Shown here: in pieces, positions 32,301-44,100 of the stretch
Layout of the letters: each line of letters starts with the position of its first letter
How positions within the stretch are numbered: the stretch's first letter is position 1
Notes under the pieces: model-generated
Databases searched by the model: none
What the model saw: the letters and a program-made list of their open reading frames with translations, nothing else
Told to the model about the DNA's origin: nothing
NCBI GenBank assembly: GCA_001687465.1
Contig: LVLI01000327.1
Coordinates: 21,540-85,539, forward strand
DNA length: 64,000 bases
Source: Halocafeteria seosinensis
Lineage: Eukaryota > Sar > Bigyra > Bicosoecida
Direction: 5' to 3'
Position numbers and translations under genes: made by a program

Positions 32301-33957
32301 TGAACCTAAATTGCGTTCGGCATCTTCCTTGAAGCGTAGTAGTTTTTCACGGAATGGAGATTCGTTGGATGGCATGAAACAGGGGCAATCCACGGGCGAT
32401 GGTCAGCAAAACGAAGGAGCCCGTGCTAAACGGAAGTCCTTCCAGAATTTTGTCGAAAATGAGAAAACTAGCTTTGACGTTTCTGAAGCGATATATCGTC
32501 TGACAGAAGTTCAAACCAGAGAAGACTTTGTAATGTCGCAGATGTTGGCTGCCGTGTTTAGTTCTTTGCTGTTCAAACTTGACACCGCAGTCGCAGCGCG
32601 CCGATACCGTTACCTGGATTTGTTGGGCCGATACGGGTTTCTTGTACAAATTGAATCTCTGCTGTCTACCGTATCTAAGGAGGTGTCTATGCTGCAGGAC
32701 ATGTATGGCGTTTTCTTGCTGCTTGATACAGTTAGCGTTAAGTTGTGCCGCTGTACCACCAGCAAGAAAGGTCCTGCTCACAAGGGCTCGGTGATTGATA
32801 GCTATACCTCTTCTCCTAGGACGGATCCTCATGCCACCAGAGATAGTTTCTACAAAAGTAGTCCCATAAAAGCGCAAGTGCAAGGAATATTGGAACGCAC
32901 GGGAGGCGCAACACATCACTTCTTTGGCACTGGAGCCGATTCTACTGGCGAGGCGGAAAGCGCACAACAGTTGCTCAAGGCTATTGAGCGAAACATTTCC
33001 GGTACACAATTATTCGCGGAGAGTAGCGACGAAGAGAACTTCGAATTTGATGATGACGCTGAAATTGCTTCTTTTCCCTCTCGTCACAAGCGTCGCATTC
33101 TGCGTGTTCTTCGCACTGTGTCGAACGAAATGTTCTGTCTTCGCTTCGTTTCGCAGGAGCGTACAGAGAAGCATAACTCTGTAGCCAGTACAAACGGGAC
33201 CGCATCAAACCGTGCTCGAAGTTCCTCTTTTGGAAAAGGACGCGATTCCCCCTCTGATAGTATGGATGATAGTCAGAAGAGTGACTCTTTTGTAGATCGG
33301 GTGAGCATGTCTTCAGGGGGCTGGGTCGTTGAACTAGACCTCTCTCCTGCACTCTACGATATGTTGCCTGAGAGTCTACAAGCGCAACAAATACAGTTAG
33401 TACCGCTGTTATTCACTCAAGGGATAAATGAACAGCAAAGCTTTGCCAACGCTGTGAGCAGGGGTGGATTAGAGCTTCAGCGGAAAATTAACTGGGACAG
33501 CTTTTACACTCTTGCTGAATTTGCTATGGAGGCAGGTCCAAAATTGGTTGGGAATCATATGAAAAAGCTAGATCGCGATCTTCGGGCATTAAAAGTGCAA
33601 ATAGACGAGGAGCAGCGAGTAGCTGGGAAGCACCCGCGCGTCCTTTCTTTGGCAGCAGACATTGTTAGAATGTTACATGGCGGCCGAATTACGTGCTGCA
33701 AATCTGGTAAGGATAGGACTGCTATGAGTGTGACATACGAGCAAGCGCGTATTTTGGAACATCGGCATGGATTGGGACAGCATAGAGTCCAAGAAGTGGC
33801 CAATTTAATGCGTTCGGAGGGTCCTAGGAAGTTTATCTGCGCTAAGAACGTTGGAGAGCCTCTTTACGCCTTCAACGCTTTCCAAAGTGCGCTGCTACCC
33901 GCACACTACAGACCTCCCCCGGAAACTCTTTCTGGAACAACAGATGTTGCTTCTTGA
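29379..33957 (+). CDS. INPP4-type inositol-3,4-bisphosphate 4-phosphatase
   Basis: Two exons (29379-29447, 29542-33957) give 1494 residues, longer than animal INPP4A/B (about 950). The catalytic CX5R motif is intact: CKSGKDRTAMSVTYEQ (residues 1409 on), flanked by LAADIVRMLHGGRITC and RKFICAKNVGEPLYAFNAFQ with HYRPPPETLSG at the end, all INPP4-like. The enzyme removes the 4-phosphate from PI(3,4)P2 at endosomal and plasma membranes. The first exon encodes a Cys/His cluster (MECSACLKSDC...HRHQ) completed across the splice by CAHCG, a possible zinc-binding knuckle. A C2-like segment (HTFEALVTVSNLNLLWIKR) follows near residue 100. Long Ser- and acid-rich inserts (residues about 210-330, 700-850, 960-1030) account for the extra length. 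Confidence 0.9.
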
Positions 33958-33997
33958 AACAACGTGATAAATGGTAGTTAACATGTAGTTAACATGT

Positions 33998-34781
33998 TCA
34001 AAAGCACTTTTTGCAAACCGAATACGTGACCAGTGGTATTCCGTTGCCGTCCACATTTTCCACGGTGGCGAGTATCAGCTTCTTTGATGTTGCCACACCC
34101 ACCCTCATTTTCGATGCTATTTCCAGGAGTCGAGTTTCACAATAAGAAGGGGGCACCAAAGCAACAATATACCCAGCGTGTACATTAGTGGGATCGTCTG
34201 CATACCACAGTTCAATTGTTGGTTGCCACATCGGTCGCGAGCTCAACGCGATCCTTACCTTCATACACCAGGAAGTCTCCTCCGAACTTGATTCCTGAGG
34301 TCACCCAATACCCTTGTTTCCAAAGATCAACATATAACGCGTACTTATCCTTTTGGACCGCAAAACATGCAACCAACTCCGCTATTGTGCACGTGTGGTT
34401 GACAACAGTTCCATCCGTCTTGTTGACAACGGCATAACCGTGCTGCACACACAAGCATGCTTCTAGCGGGTGAACAATGCAGGGAAGCGTTGCCTCTTTT
34501 GATCCCTGACTGAGATGTCCTACAGCGGACAGGGGAATTCTGCATTCCCGTCGAAGATATTCTATGTCATCAACATCCCACAAAAGCATTACATAGTTCC
34601 CATTGCGGCAGGAGGAAGTGTGAATTTCCACGGGATTCCTCGCTGTTGCCATCCGGCAATCAATTAAGCTGCATCCAGAGTATTCAAGTAAACCAGAGAC
34701 TGCGTTTGTCTCAACATCATGGTTCGAAAATGTACACAGTACAACTTTGGCGGCGTCTGGAATCTGTCTGTGACTGACCAC
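33998..34781 (-). CDS. TSEN34: tRNA-splicing endonuclease subunit, Sen34-like
   Basis: Two visible exons (34781-34259, 34197-33998) join in phase to about 240 residues. The catalytic-domain signature is complete: KYALYVDLWKQGYWVTSGIK, then FGGDFLVYEDDPTNVHAGYI, where EDD forms at the splice. These supply the family Tyr, His and, in RVGVATSKKLILATV, the Lys of the nuclease triad. The N-terminal half contains CRIPLSAVGHLSQ, which in Sen34 precedes the helix carrying the substrate-recognition surface. Sen34 cuts the 3' splice site of intron-containing pre-tRNAs. No ATG opens the first exon (34781 is GTG), so a further short 5' exon is likely; ATG at about 34860 (MLRLRTAKES) is one candidate, unproven. 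Confidence 0.88.
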
Positions 34782-35116
34782 CGTCAGAATCTGGCAATCA
34801 GATTATCGTGCCATCTTCAAGCAAACAAACTTTCTTTGGCCGTACGGAGTCTCAGCATGGTAGAAATTCCACTTGCAGTGTGTACTACGGTCCTATATTT
34901 TGAGTATTGGTGTGTATAGCACTGAACAGCAAATAATTCTGTAGCTGTAGAACTTACAGAACACGAGGTACGCCTAGCATACGTGTCGTGGAGCAATCCG
35001 AAGTTTTTCGTGCTCTGACGACGCCGAAAAGGAAGATCAAATTCCAAGCAACACGTATCAGGGGGTATCCACCTTTTTCTGTTTATTGATAGAGTTAGCT
35101 TAAACAAAGAAACGCG

Positions 35117-36966
35117 ATGCTATCCCGTTCTCTCGTCTCAAGTGGCCGAGGATGCACAGGGAATGTCCTCAGAAGTACAGGAGCATTGGCAGCGCGTGCT
35201 TCCGGGGCTTTCCCCACGTGTATAAACAGTCTGACTTGGGAGTCATACAATGGTGTGAGATGGCAACATGCTCAGCCAATGCCCATTAGTCTTCAAGCAG
35301 ATGTTAAGGAAGGTACTGGAGGGGAAGGCTTTTCCTCCGAGAACGGAGGAGGAGAAGTTGGGTCTACAGCAGCTGCTGAAGAAGGAAGTGAAGGCATGTC
35401 TGCTACCGCTGCAGTAACAGCTGAGGAAGCATCAAGTTTGACTCCACGGCAAGTAAGTAACAGCGTGTTCTAGGTTCGCAGTTCATCCTCTGTTTGTATT
35501 CTCTTACTTCTTGACGCAGATTGTTCAAGCTCTGGATGAATACATTGTGGGCCAAGAAGAAGCAAAACGTGCAATTGCTATTTCTCTGAGGAATCGGTGG
35601 AGAAGACAAAGAATTGATGAAGAACTGAAACCAGAAGTTATTCCTAAGAATATCTTGATGGTGGGGCCCACCGGTGTAGGTAAAACCGAGATTGCGAGGC
35701 GTCTAGCAAAGTTTGCGAAAGCACCGTTCGTGAAAGTTGAGGCCACAAAATTTACTGAAGTAGGATACCATGGACGAGATGTTGAATCCATTATCAAGTA
35801 CGCTGTCTGCTTTATTCGTACTCTGTTTGTGCCAAACCACTGTCTCTTTCTGTTTTGGTTCCACAGAGATTTGGTGGAAACGTCGGCAAAACTGTGTCGC
35901 GAAATTAAACAGGAGGAATTCGCCGGTGAGATACAGCGTATGGTGGAAGAGAAGCTGCTGGATTCCCTCACTGGTTCACAGGTGAGAAAGAGATGGGTGC
36001 CCTAACACGATGTACTCCAAATTACTTTACTTGTGTTTGTGTCGTTGCCTACAGTCTCAAGAGACGACAAGAGCCGAGTTCCGTAAACTACTCCGAGAAG
36101 GCCAGCTAGATGAGTTGGATGTAGAAATTGATGTGCCACGGTCTCGTGGCGGAGGGAACGACAACCTCGAGTTTTCTGTGGGTGGTGGGCAAACTATCAC
36201 CGTAGATCCGATGGATCTATTCTCTAAATTGCAAGGCCGCAACAATCGAAACACTGAAAAGCGTAAAATGAAGGTTAAAGACGCTAGGCCGATTATGGAA
36301 GAAGCAGAACTGGACAAGAAACTCAGTCAAATAGACTGGCAAAAAGATGCTGTGGAACTCGCGGAGCAACATGGAATTGTTTTTATTGACGAAGTAGACA
36401 AGATTGTCTCAGGTGCTAACAAATACACTAAGGGTGGGGACGCCTCAGCGGAAGGTGTACAAAGAGACTTGCTACCTCTCATTGAAGGTACTACAGTAGA
36501 GGTGAAGAAGTTCGGAAACGTGAAGACAGATTACATGCTTTTCGTGGCATCTGGGGCTTTCCAGGAAACAAAAACTTCAGATATGTTAGCAGAGTTGCAA
36601 GGCCGTCTGCCTATCCGTGTGGAGCTTAAAGGGTTGACTGCAGAGGACATGTACAAGGTTCTCACAGAGCCGAAGGCGAATTTGATTGTGCAACAGAAAG
36701 CACTGCTGAAAGCTGAGGGCATCGAACTTGATTTCACAGAAGATGCCATCAGAGAACTCGCCGAACAGAGTGCGGAGATGAATAAAACAGTTGAGAACAT
36801 CGGCGCTCGTCGATTACATACAGTTATTGAAAGAGTGCTGGAAGAAATCAGTTTCGATGCCAGCGACATGGAATCGGGTTCCAAGCTCACGATCGATCAA
36901 GATTATGTTCAAGATAAGCTTAGGAATGCTCTTAAACGAGCGGATATCAAGAAGTTTATCCTTTAG
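35117..36966 (+). CDS. hslU: Mitochondrial HslU, ATPase of the HslVU protease
   Basis: Four exons (35117-35452, 35520-35797, 35867-35981, 36055-36966) give 546 residues; the bacterial protein has about 443, the rest being N-terminal. The start [20 protein letters not shown] looks like a mitochondrial presequence, followed by a low-complexity linker to residue 108. The HslU body starts at [20 protein letters not shown], with Walker A GPTGVGKT (161-168), [20 protein letters not shown], an I-domain with GRNNRN, Walker [12 protein letters not shown], sensor-like VASGAFQ, the pore and sensor-2 region [28 protein letters not shown], and the C-terminal tail DIKKFIL that docks into HslV. It unfolds substrates for the HslV peptidase in mitochondria. 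Introns rule out bacterial contamination. HslV itself is not in the window. Confidence 0.97.
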
Positions 36967-38105
36967 GTTGTGTTTTCTCTTCTTGCTACTGTGTATGTGG
37001 GGAATTAGAGCGGCCGCAACCCTTGCTGTGCATTTCTCCGAAGGAATAATGCTGCGTAGACTCTGGCATCGCATCGAACAAGGTTGAGTCAGAGTGTCAA
37101 TGCATAATATACATTTTTGCTTCTTTCCCCCACAAAAGAGTAATAGTAACCTGGTAACTATGTGACTCTGGTTGTCACTTGGCTCAACGGACTCTACAAA
37201 AGAGTAATACCATATATAGGTACAGTAGTAACCTGGTAACTATACAAGTCTTGTCCGGTGGTAGGACACAAATGGCAGCCCGGAATGAAACAGAGAGGTT
37301 GAACGAGTACTAAAAGATGACGTTATAGCGATACAATATAGAGGCTTTCGAGACGACTGACAGAAATTTTCCGAACTGAACGATGGAATGTGGAACGAGA
37401 GCATGTTTCTTTCTCAACCGGGGAGCAGAAAGAAAGCGGCTGGCCGACTGAGAAAGGAAATGGATAGCCTGAGAAAGTCTACAAACTAATAATAAGTGCA
37501 TACTCGTCTGAACCACAACGTTCGCTAACTTGGATGGCTTACAATCGGTAGTGGAAAGGAACCGGTATACACAAGTACAACGTTTACGACGAAGTACTGT
37601 ACTGGTAGTACCACGACAAAAACGGAACAACTCCAATCAAGTGTCTACAGCACTGTTTGACTAATAGGATGCCCAAAAAATATCAGCAAATACGCGTCGC
37701 CTCAGGCCCTTGTAGAAACGCACACACGCACGTAGAAAACTTTGCCAAACGTTCCGCATTTTCCCAAAACGTTGACAGAAGTTCACAGAACCCATGTTTG
37801 TGAAGGAAGCTGCTCTCCTCCCTGGTATCTCTTGCCGCCCTTGTTGTTCCCCTGGACTACGACCCCTGGATGTTTTTTGGTTGTCCACCGGGTGGGAAGC
37901 CTTGAATACGCTTTAATACACCTACAAGATCCCATTTGGCGGAAGGGTTGATATATTACATTGAGCCGTATACTCCTTGGTGAAAATTCTTTGCACCACA
38001 GGTGGCTCATCGGCCTTTACACGGTACAGGAAAGGGCAGGTGTCAATCCTGTGCCATCAGGAATTCCCAGTGTTAAGCACCAAGGAGACCTGAATTTTAA
38101 GCATA
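36967..38105. repeat. Intergenic region with paired direct repeats (37132-37243)
   Basis: About 1.1 kb without a supported gene. Two motifs occur twice in the same order: acaaaagagtaata at 37132-37145 and 37196-37209, and agtaacctggtaactat at 37145-37161 and 37227-37243. The second copy is interrupted by an 18-nt insertion between the two motifs. This looks like an old local duplication. A poly-A-like run occurs at 37674 and weak ORFs lack similarity. Confidence 0.7.
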
Positions 38106-41100
38106 ATGTCTCGGATGCTGTTTGCCCGGAAATATGCCTTGCTATCGCGTTTACGCGACAGTATGGGGAGTGAGTTTAGGGGCTTCAGCAGCTCGGCATT
38201 ATCCTCTCCGTCGGCTTCGTACGCACCGTCACAAACGTCACTGCCTCATACACCGTCACACTCTGGAAAACAGAGATGGAGCGAGTGGGGAAGTGGCAAT
38301 GTCACTGCTCCCCCGGCGAACTGGCAACCCCATTGGAAGCCTGAGACGAGGACTCCCCGAACGACTGTAAGCGCTGCCTCATTGTTGAATGATTGCGTAG
38401 ACAACCGACACCCATTTGGAATTGTGCTACACCCAGGACATTAAAGATAGAAGCCCGTTATCCATTAAGCAAACAAACGGTGCCCGTCATATTCGCCTCA
38501 ATATGAAAGAAGCGTTTAATGCTCTAAATGCGGAGGTGCTCACGGATACCTATAATCAACTGAAACAGGTGTGTGCGAGTCATCTTAGTGTACCGATGCA
38601 TGTCTCCCTTGTGAGTGTCGTTTTGCTTCTACAGCTCGAACACAATGATGCTGTGAATTGCATTGTAATAACAGGAGCAACGAATCAAGTAAGCCGAAAA
38701 CCACTTGTGCTGAGGATGTTCCAATGCAGAAGGAGCAACGTGTTTTGTACAGGTGTTTTGCTCGGGGAGTGACTACAGGCATATTTGGAACGCTCTTAAG
38801 AACGGCGCAAGTCATGAGAGAGTGGATGCTACTTTGCGCGCTCAGTACCAACTTTTGTGGCTCCTGCGGACTTACACCAAACCTGTAAGTCTGGCCAGGC
38901 GCGTTTGTGTGCCGTAGGTGATATATTCCTCCAACTGTTTGCAGATAGTTACTGTTATGGACGGCCTGACTCTCGGCTCAGGCTATGGCCTTGCGTCCCA
39001 TTCTGAATATGCTTACGCGACGGAGAATACCGCACTGAGCATCCCGGAGACTACTTTAGGGCTTGTACCTTCTGGAGGCTCCTCGTATTACTTATCTAGA
39101 ATGGGGAATGGAGTGGGTATGTACCTAGCTCTCACCGGGGCGGCACTCCACGGTGAAGAAGTATATTGGAGTGGGATGGTACCGCACTTTACTTCAAGCA
39201 ATGTCGCCCAACATGAGTCAGTTAACATAGCTGGTGAGCCTCATAGAGAGCCTTTCAAAAATTTTGAAATGGAGAGTGATCGTCAATACCTTAGGTCACT
39301 GGAGTTAATTCGTGAAGATCTCGCCAATCGAAAGCATCAAGCTGTAGTCCAAGGAATGCCGGAGGATGCGAACGAAGAGGAGCTCCAACGTTTCTTTGAT
39401 TTGAACACCTGGTACACATTGTACAGCAGTGGGCATAAAAAAATGGCTGATCGTTTTCTCAAACGAGGGTATGGCGGCATCGGAATGCTTGATAACTCTG
39501 AATCTCGAGGAAAATTTTTGGACTTCTATTCCAGTGACATAGTGGAGGGACGGGACATTCCTTCTCAACCCGAAGGGGTCAACGAAGATGTTCGGAATAG
39601 GATGTCCGGTCTTAATCTGCAAATGAAGTCCATCGGTCTCGGAGAATGCCCAGAGCAACCTTCGAGGGAGACAGTGCACAAGCTGTCTGCGATACGCAGA
39701 ATATTCTCGGGCCAACCAGAGCATGGTGATCCTGTATATTTGGTCTCTCAAAGGTCTACCAAGAAAACTAAGAGTAGAATGGATTGGCTCTCTTCGATTG
39801 CTGACAAAGAATGGGATCCAGAGTGGGAACGAAAGCTCCCGCAACCGCTGGAACATGTGCTGCTGAACATCTATGTCAGGCTGGACCAAGCTCCCGCACG
39901 CAATCCGAACGTGCATCACATAATAACAGAGACAGTGCGGGAGGGCGTATACCGCGCTTGGCCTTTTGGCCTACTCGATCAGCTTGCACTGGATAAGCTT
40001 TGCCTGGACTGTGAAGTTCCGGATGATCCCATGTTGCATAGGCAAGTAGCTGAGGGTGTAATTCTCGCAACTTCGAAGGTTCAAAACGTTCCTGCTTGGG
40101 CACTGACACATCCCTGGATAACTGCCAGAGACAAGAAAGAAAGGGACTGGAAGCAAGAAGGAAAGAGAGTTTATGACAGTGATGACGGCGGAGAGATGAC
40201 CCCCAAGTTAGCAAGTTCTGACCCCATGTACAGCATGGGGTGGGAGGATATTCATTACGATATTTATGACACAATTGAGCACCCGGACTATGCTGTCCCT
40301 TTATCCTTGACGAAGCAACCGGACAACGTTCTCCCCAAGACCCCATCGACGATACAAGAACGTCCTTTGAGCATCGCAGAAAGTCGCAGTGGCAATGTGT
40401 TCGGTGGCGAATTCGAAGCAGGGAAAACCGACGGACAGCAATGGAGATCGTTTCTCAAGCAGCAAAGGTATCTGAACAAGCGCAGTCGCTTGCCGAAAGC
40501 AAGTGTGCGCTATTTTGAAGAAGGGGTCTCTGGCGATCTCAGCAACCAGCTTGATGAGTTGGGGGAAGTAGTCAAATCTTATTCTGAATCTTATCAGGAT
40601 ATGCTGAAACGCCACGGTCTGGATACCAGCAGCAAAAGAGAACAACACGCTAGAGAGCTCAAGGAGCAGAAATCGTTCCTTGACGGCAAGCAATCTGATA
40701 TTGGAGACAGTGACATGGTGAATCTGTATGATCCGTCGAGTACAGTTGAACGGGCCTCGAGATACGTTGTCTTGGATACAGATGAGAAACTGTCAGTATT
40801 CACTCGCTCAACTGGAGAAGGTTTCGAAGAAATCAATGATCTGCGGGAAAAACTGGGAGCTGTAGGGGCGCTATGGGAAACACGCTATCCCTGGATGGCG
40901 GCGCCTATTCTTGGCGGTGCACGCGAGGCGGCGTTATCCATTTATGGATCTGAGGAGTTTCAGTTTTTGGATTCAATCCGCCAAGAAAATGGCATTTATA
41001 ATCTTGAAAATGAACTATCGGAGTTCCACCTTCGCCAAGGCCCCTTAAGCGCTACAGAAGAGCACCTTTTGGATGCATTGCTTGAGGAACTGAAACAAAG

Positions 41101-44100
41101 TAACACTATCGAGAGTGTCCTAAGTTTTGGTAGACTCGGTCAACATTATAGAAACATGTTTTTTGAGTCATCTGAGGTGTCGACTAAGAAGATCCAGCAA
41201 TGGGTGGCACAAATTCGAAGTCAACCGCAAAGTGCAGTTGAAGAAGAAGCTTGGGCCTTGCTGAGTTCCAGACTCCTTGAAGCTTATCGGGAGGCACAAA
41301 GTGTAGCGGACAACACAAAAGCTAAGGGTGGCAGGAGTAATGTTTCTACTGCAAAACAGCTTGACGTGATCAAGGAAGCAACAAGAAAATTATCCTCGCT
41401 GTCTGAAGTAAAGGGAAATTCTGCAAGTAAGCCGTTTAATGAATCTTCCGTCACTCCGTCCTCTGCATCTCCGTATTCGGCCGCCATCCTCTCTGAGGAT
41501 TACTGTGTCCAACGGAACTCGAGCCATGAAGCCGAGATGGAAAATCGCCGTGCCCAACAAGGCTCATCCAACTTGAACGTGGATACGAGGGCCCTTGTCT
41601 CTCCCACTGGAAGCTCAACTAGGATAGACACCATTGATTCCAATGGTGCACAGAACCTGGTGTTCCAGTCTGTGGTCGATGAACTCGCGAATACCGAAGC
41701 ATCAGACAAACAGCTTCACGTAGAACAACTTGCTTCGCAAACTGGAGTTAAGGACGACCTTGATGCAATGCTGTCGGTTGAAGGCGATAGCGCAAATAGT
41801 GTTAATGAGGAATCGGCAAGTGCCTCTCCGTACTACGCCCGCGAGAAAGATGTATATAACGTCCCTCTACAAGCAGCAAACCTCAAAAAATATAGAGAAT
41901 TAACCTCGGCGACTGCTGCGGGTTACGAAAGCGATGCGTTGCAAGAGGTCAGTCCGGCAATGAGAAATTCAATAGATTTATCTGTGTACCACAAACATGA
42001 GAGCGATCTCTCGGAAGATGAAAATTCTGTGAGGAACGTCGCCGTGGCTGCAGGACATAGTTTTGAAACTTCAGGGGTTGCTGCTGCCCGAGACGGGCGA
42101 CTCTCAAACTCGACTCTTTCTGGGGTGAATAGTTCTTCGAAGAAATTGGAGAAGACACTTGAAGATGAATGGTTTTCATGGGCGTTGAGACATGGTGCAA
42201 TTTTCCAAGAACAGCTGGCTAACGTCGCAAGGAAGAGTATGAACATGGAGCCCCTCAAGAAAGATTCTGAAGTCACGAATAACAAATATTCCGACCTCCT
42301 GGCTTCTCAATTCAGTGGGGCAAACAGAAATGACGCCAGTAAGATAATGGACTTGCTGCAGAAAGCAACAGAGGAACAGGGGCTGCCACTCGACAGAAGG
42401 AGGATATTGAAAGCTCTAGAACGAGGCGACATCAAAGGTGCAGCAGAGGAACTGGTTGGGACGGAAAGGGCGCCAGGCTTAATAGATCAACTAAATTCAT
42501 TTCTTCAACCTGTGATTTCAGGCTCAACGACCGCGTCGCATCCGCCTAGTCCCGAGGAGGCAAATGATGACACTGGTGATCATATCGCGCGTTTGTTTTA
42601 TTTGGCAAACAACCCCCCTGCGTTACGCCATGCAAGCATTTGGAACGGATACAGAACTGGCCACCCGTGTAGTCCTTCCAACTGGAATATAGTTAGTCTA
42701 CTTAGCAACGCGCGTAGGATCGAAGAAATTCCACTTCCCTCAACGTCTAATGAAGTTCCGGAAACAGTGGACAGTGAGATTAAAGATGACTCATTGAGTC
42801 ATAGGCTATCAGAAGCTGCAGTCAGAGGGGAGGATGCTACGAATGTAGTGTCAGTGCATGAGCTTCCGGGGTCCGTGACTGCGCTAGGTAGTACTTCGTC
42901 TGCTAGACAATTTTACGCTTCCAAGATTTTACAAGAAGCAATGGATCAGCGCGAAGCTAGCGACCGAGGAATGGGGATAGGGTCCTTGAAGCAAGAGAAA
43001 GAAGCACTTGCTACCTCGTTTGTTGATACCGTTCAACTAGACGATGTAGATGCCGCAGAAGCGACTACAGACGTAAACTTTGTGCGCTCGGAAGCAGAAC
43101 GGCGAGTAGTTCAAAGGGCCTACGACATTTCCGGTGTCGCGGGAGCCAATAGCGCTGCTCTTCACGTGCACTCTAACTATACAGAACATAGTGACGAGGA
43201 AGCCTCATCAATAGGTGAACGTCGCACAGATACGGGTGACGTTAATGCGGAAGTCAGAGAGGACCTTGATGCTATGTCAGCGTCGTTGTTTGGTCACTAT
43301 AATGCGAAGCAAGTCGCCGGGGCTGTTGACCCATCGCTTGCAGATGGCAAGTATAATCGATCCGTAAGCCCGACTACTGGTATAGAGTCAGATGATGAAC
43401 TATATCATCCCCGGGAAGTGCAGAATGTATTTGGGAAGGATAAGAGCAATATTGCAACTTCCATACCAAATATACCAGAAGAATTCCGTGCAACTGATGA
43501 TAAGGATAACGTTGAGGAAGTTTCCACTCGAAACAATGCGAATGGTAAAGCGCCTGCTGGCTCGCCGAAATCTCAGAACAATTCGTCAATTTCTCAAGTT
43601 TCCGATTTGGGTCGTCCCTATCCTCACCGGGCAGCCGAGGACGCCGCCGAGGAAAGCGATGGCGAATTGGATGTCGGTGGCTACGCAGAGGGACGCGAAG
43701 CTGCACAGGAAGCTGAACTGCTTCACGAAATGGAAACAAGCAGTGGCAACTTAATCAAAGAAACTGTTGCTGAAATTGCAGATACAAGGGATGGCACTGA
43801 TACCAAAGTGAAAAAGGCCGGTGCGCAGCTCGGGAAAACATGGGGTAATCCGTATGCTATTAAAGGATCATCGCTTGACCCTTCCGCGACTTCTAGAGAT
43901 AGTGAATCTGGTCCTTCCTTACATGACCCGGAAGAATCTACTGAGCACAGTGTGCACGACTACAACGAGAAGAAGCTAGCCAGGGCAATGGCGTCTCCAG
44001 ACGGTCAACGGATATACCAAGCGTTCGACAATGATCATACAGGCGACGCAGGTGTCTCTCAAGGAGAAAATGAGGCAGCCAAAATGAAGTCACAGCCGTT

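Noticed and set aside
35117-36966. HslU as bacterial contamination or recent bacterial transfer
   Set aside because: Three GT-AG introns close the frame exactly and a presequence precedes the domain, so it is a resident nuclear gene for a mitochondrial protease.
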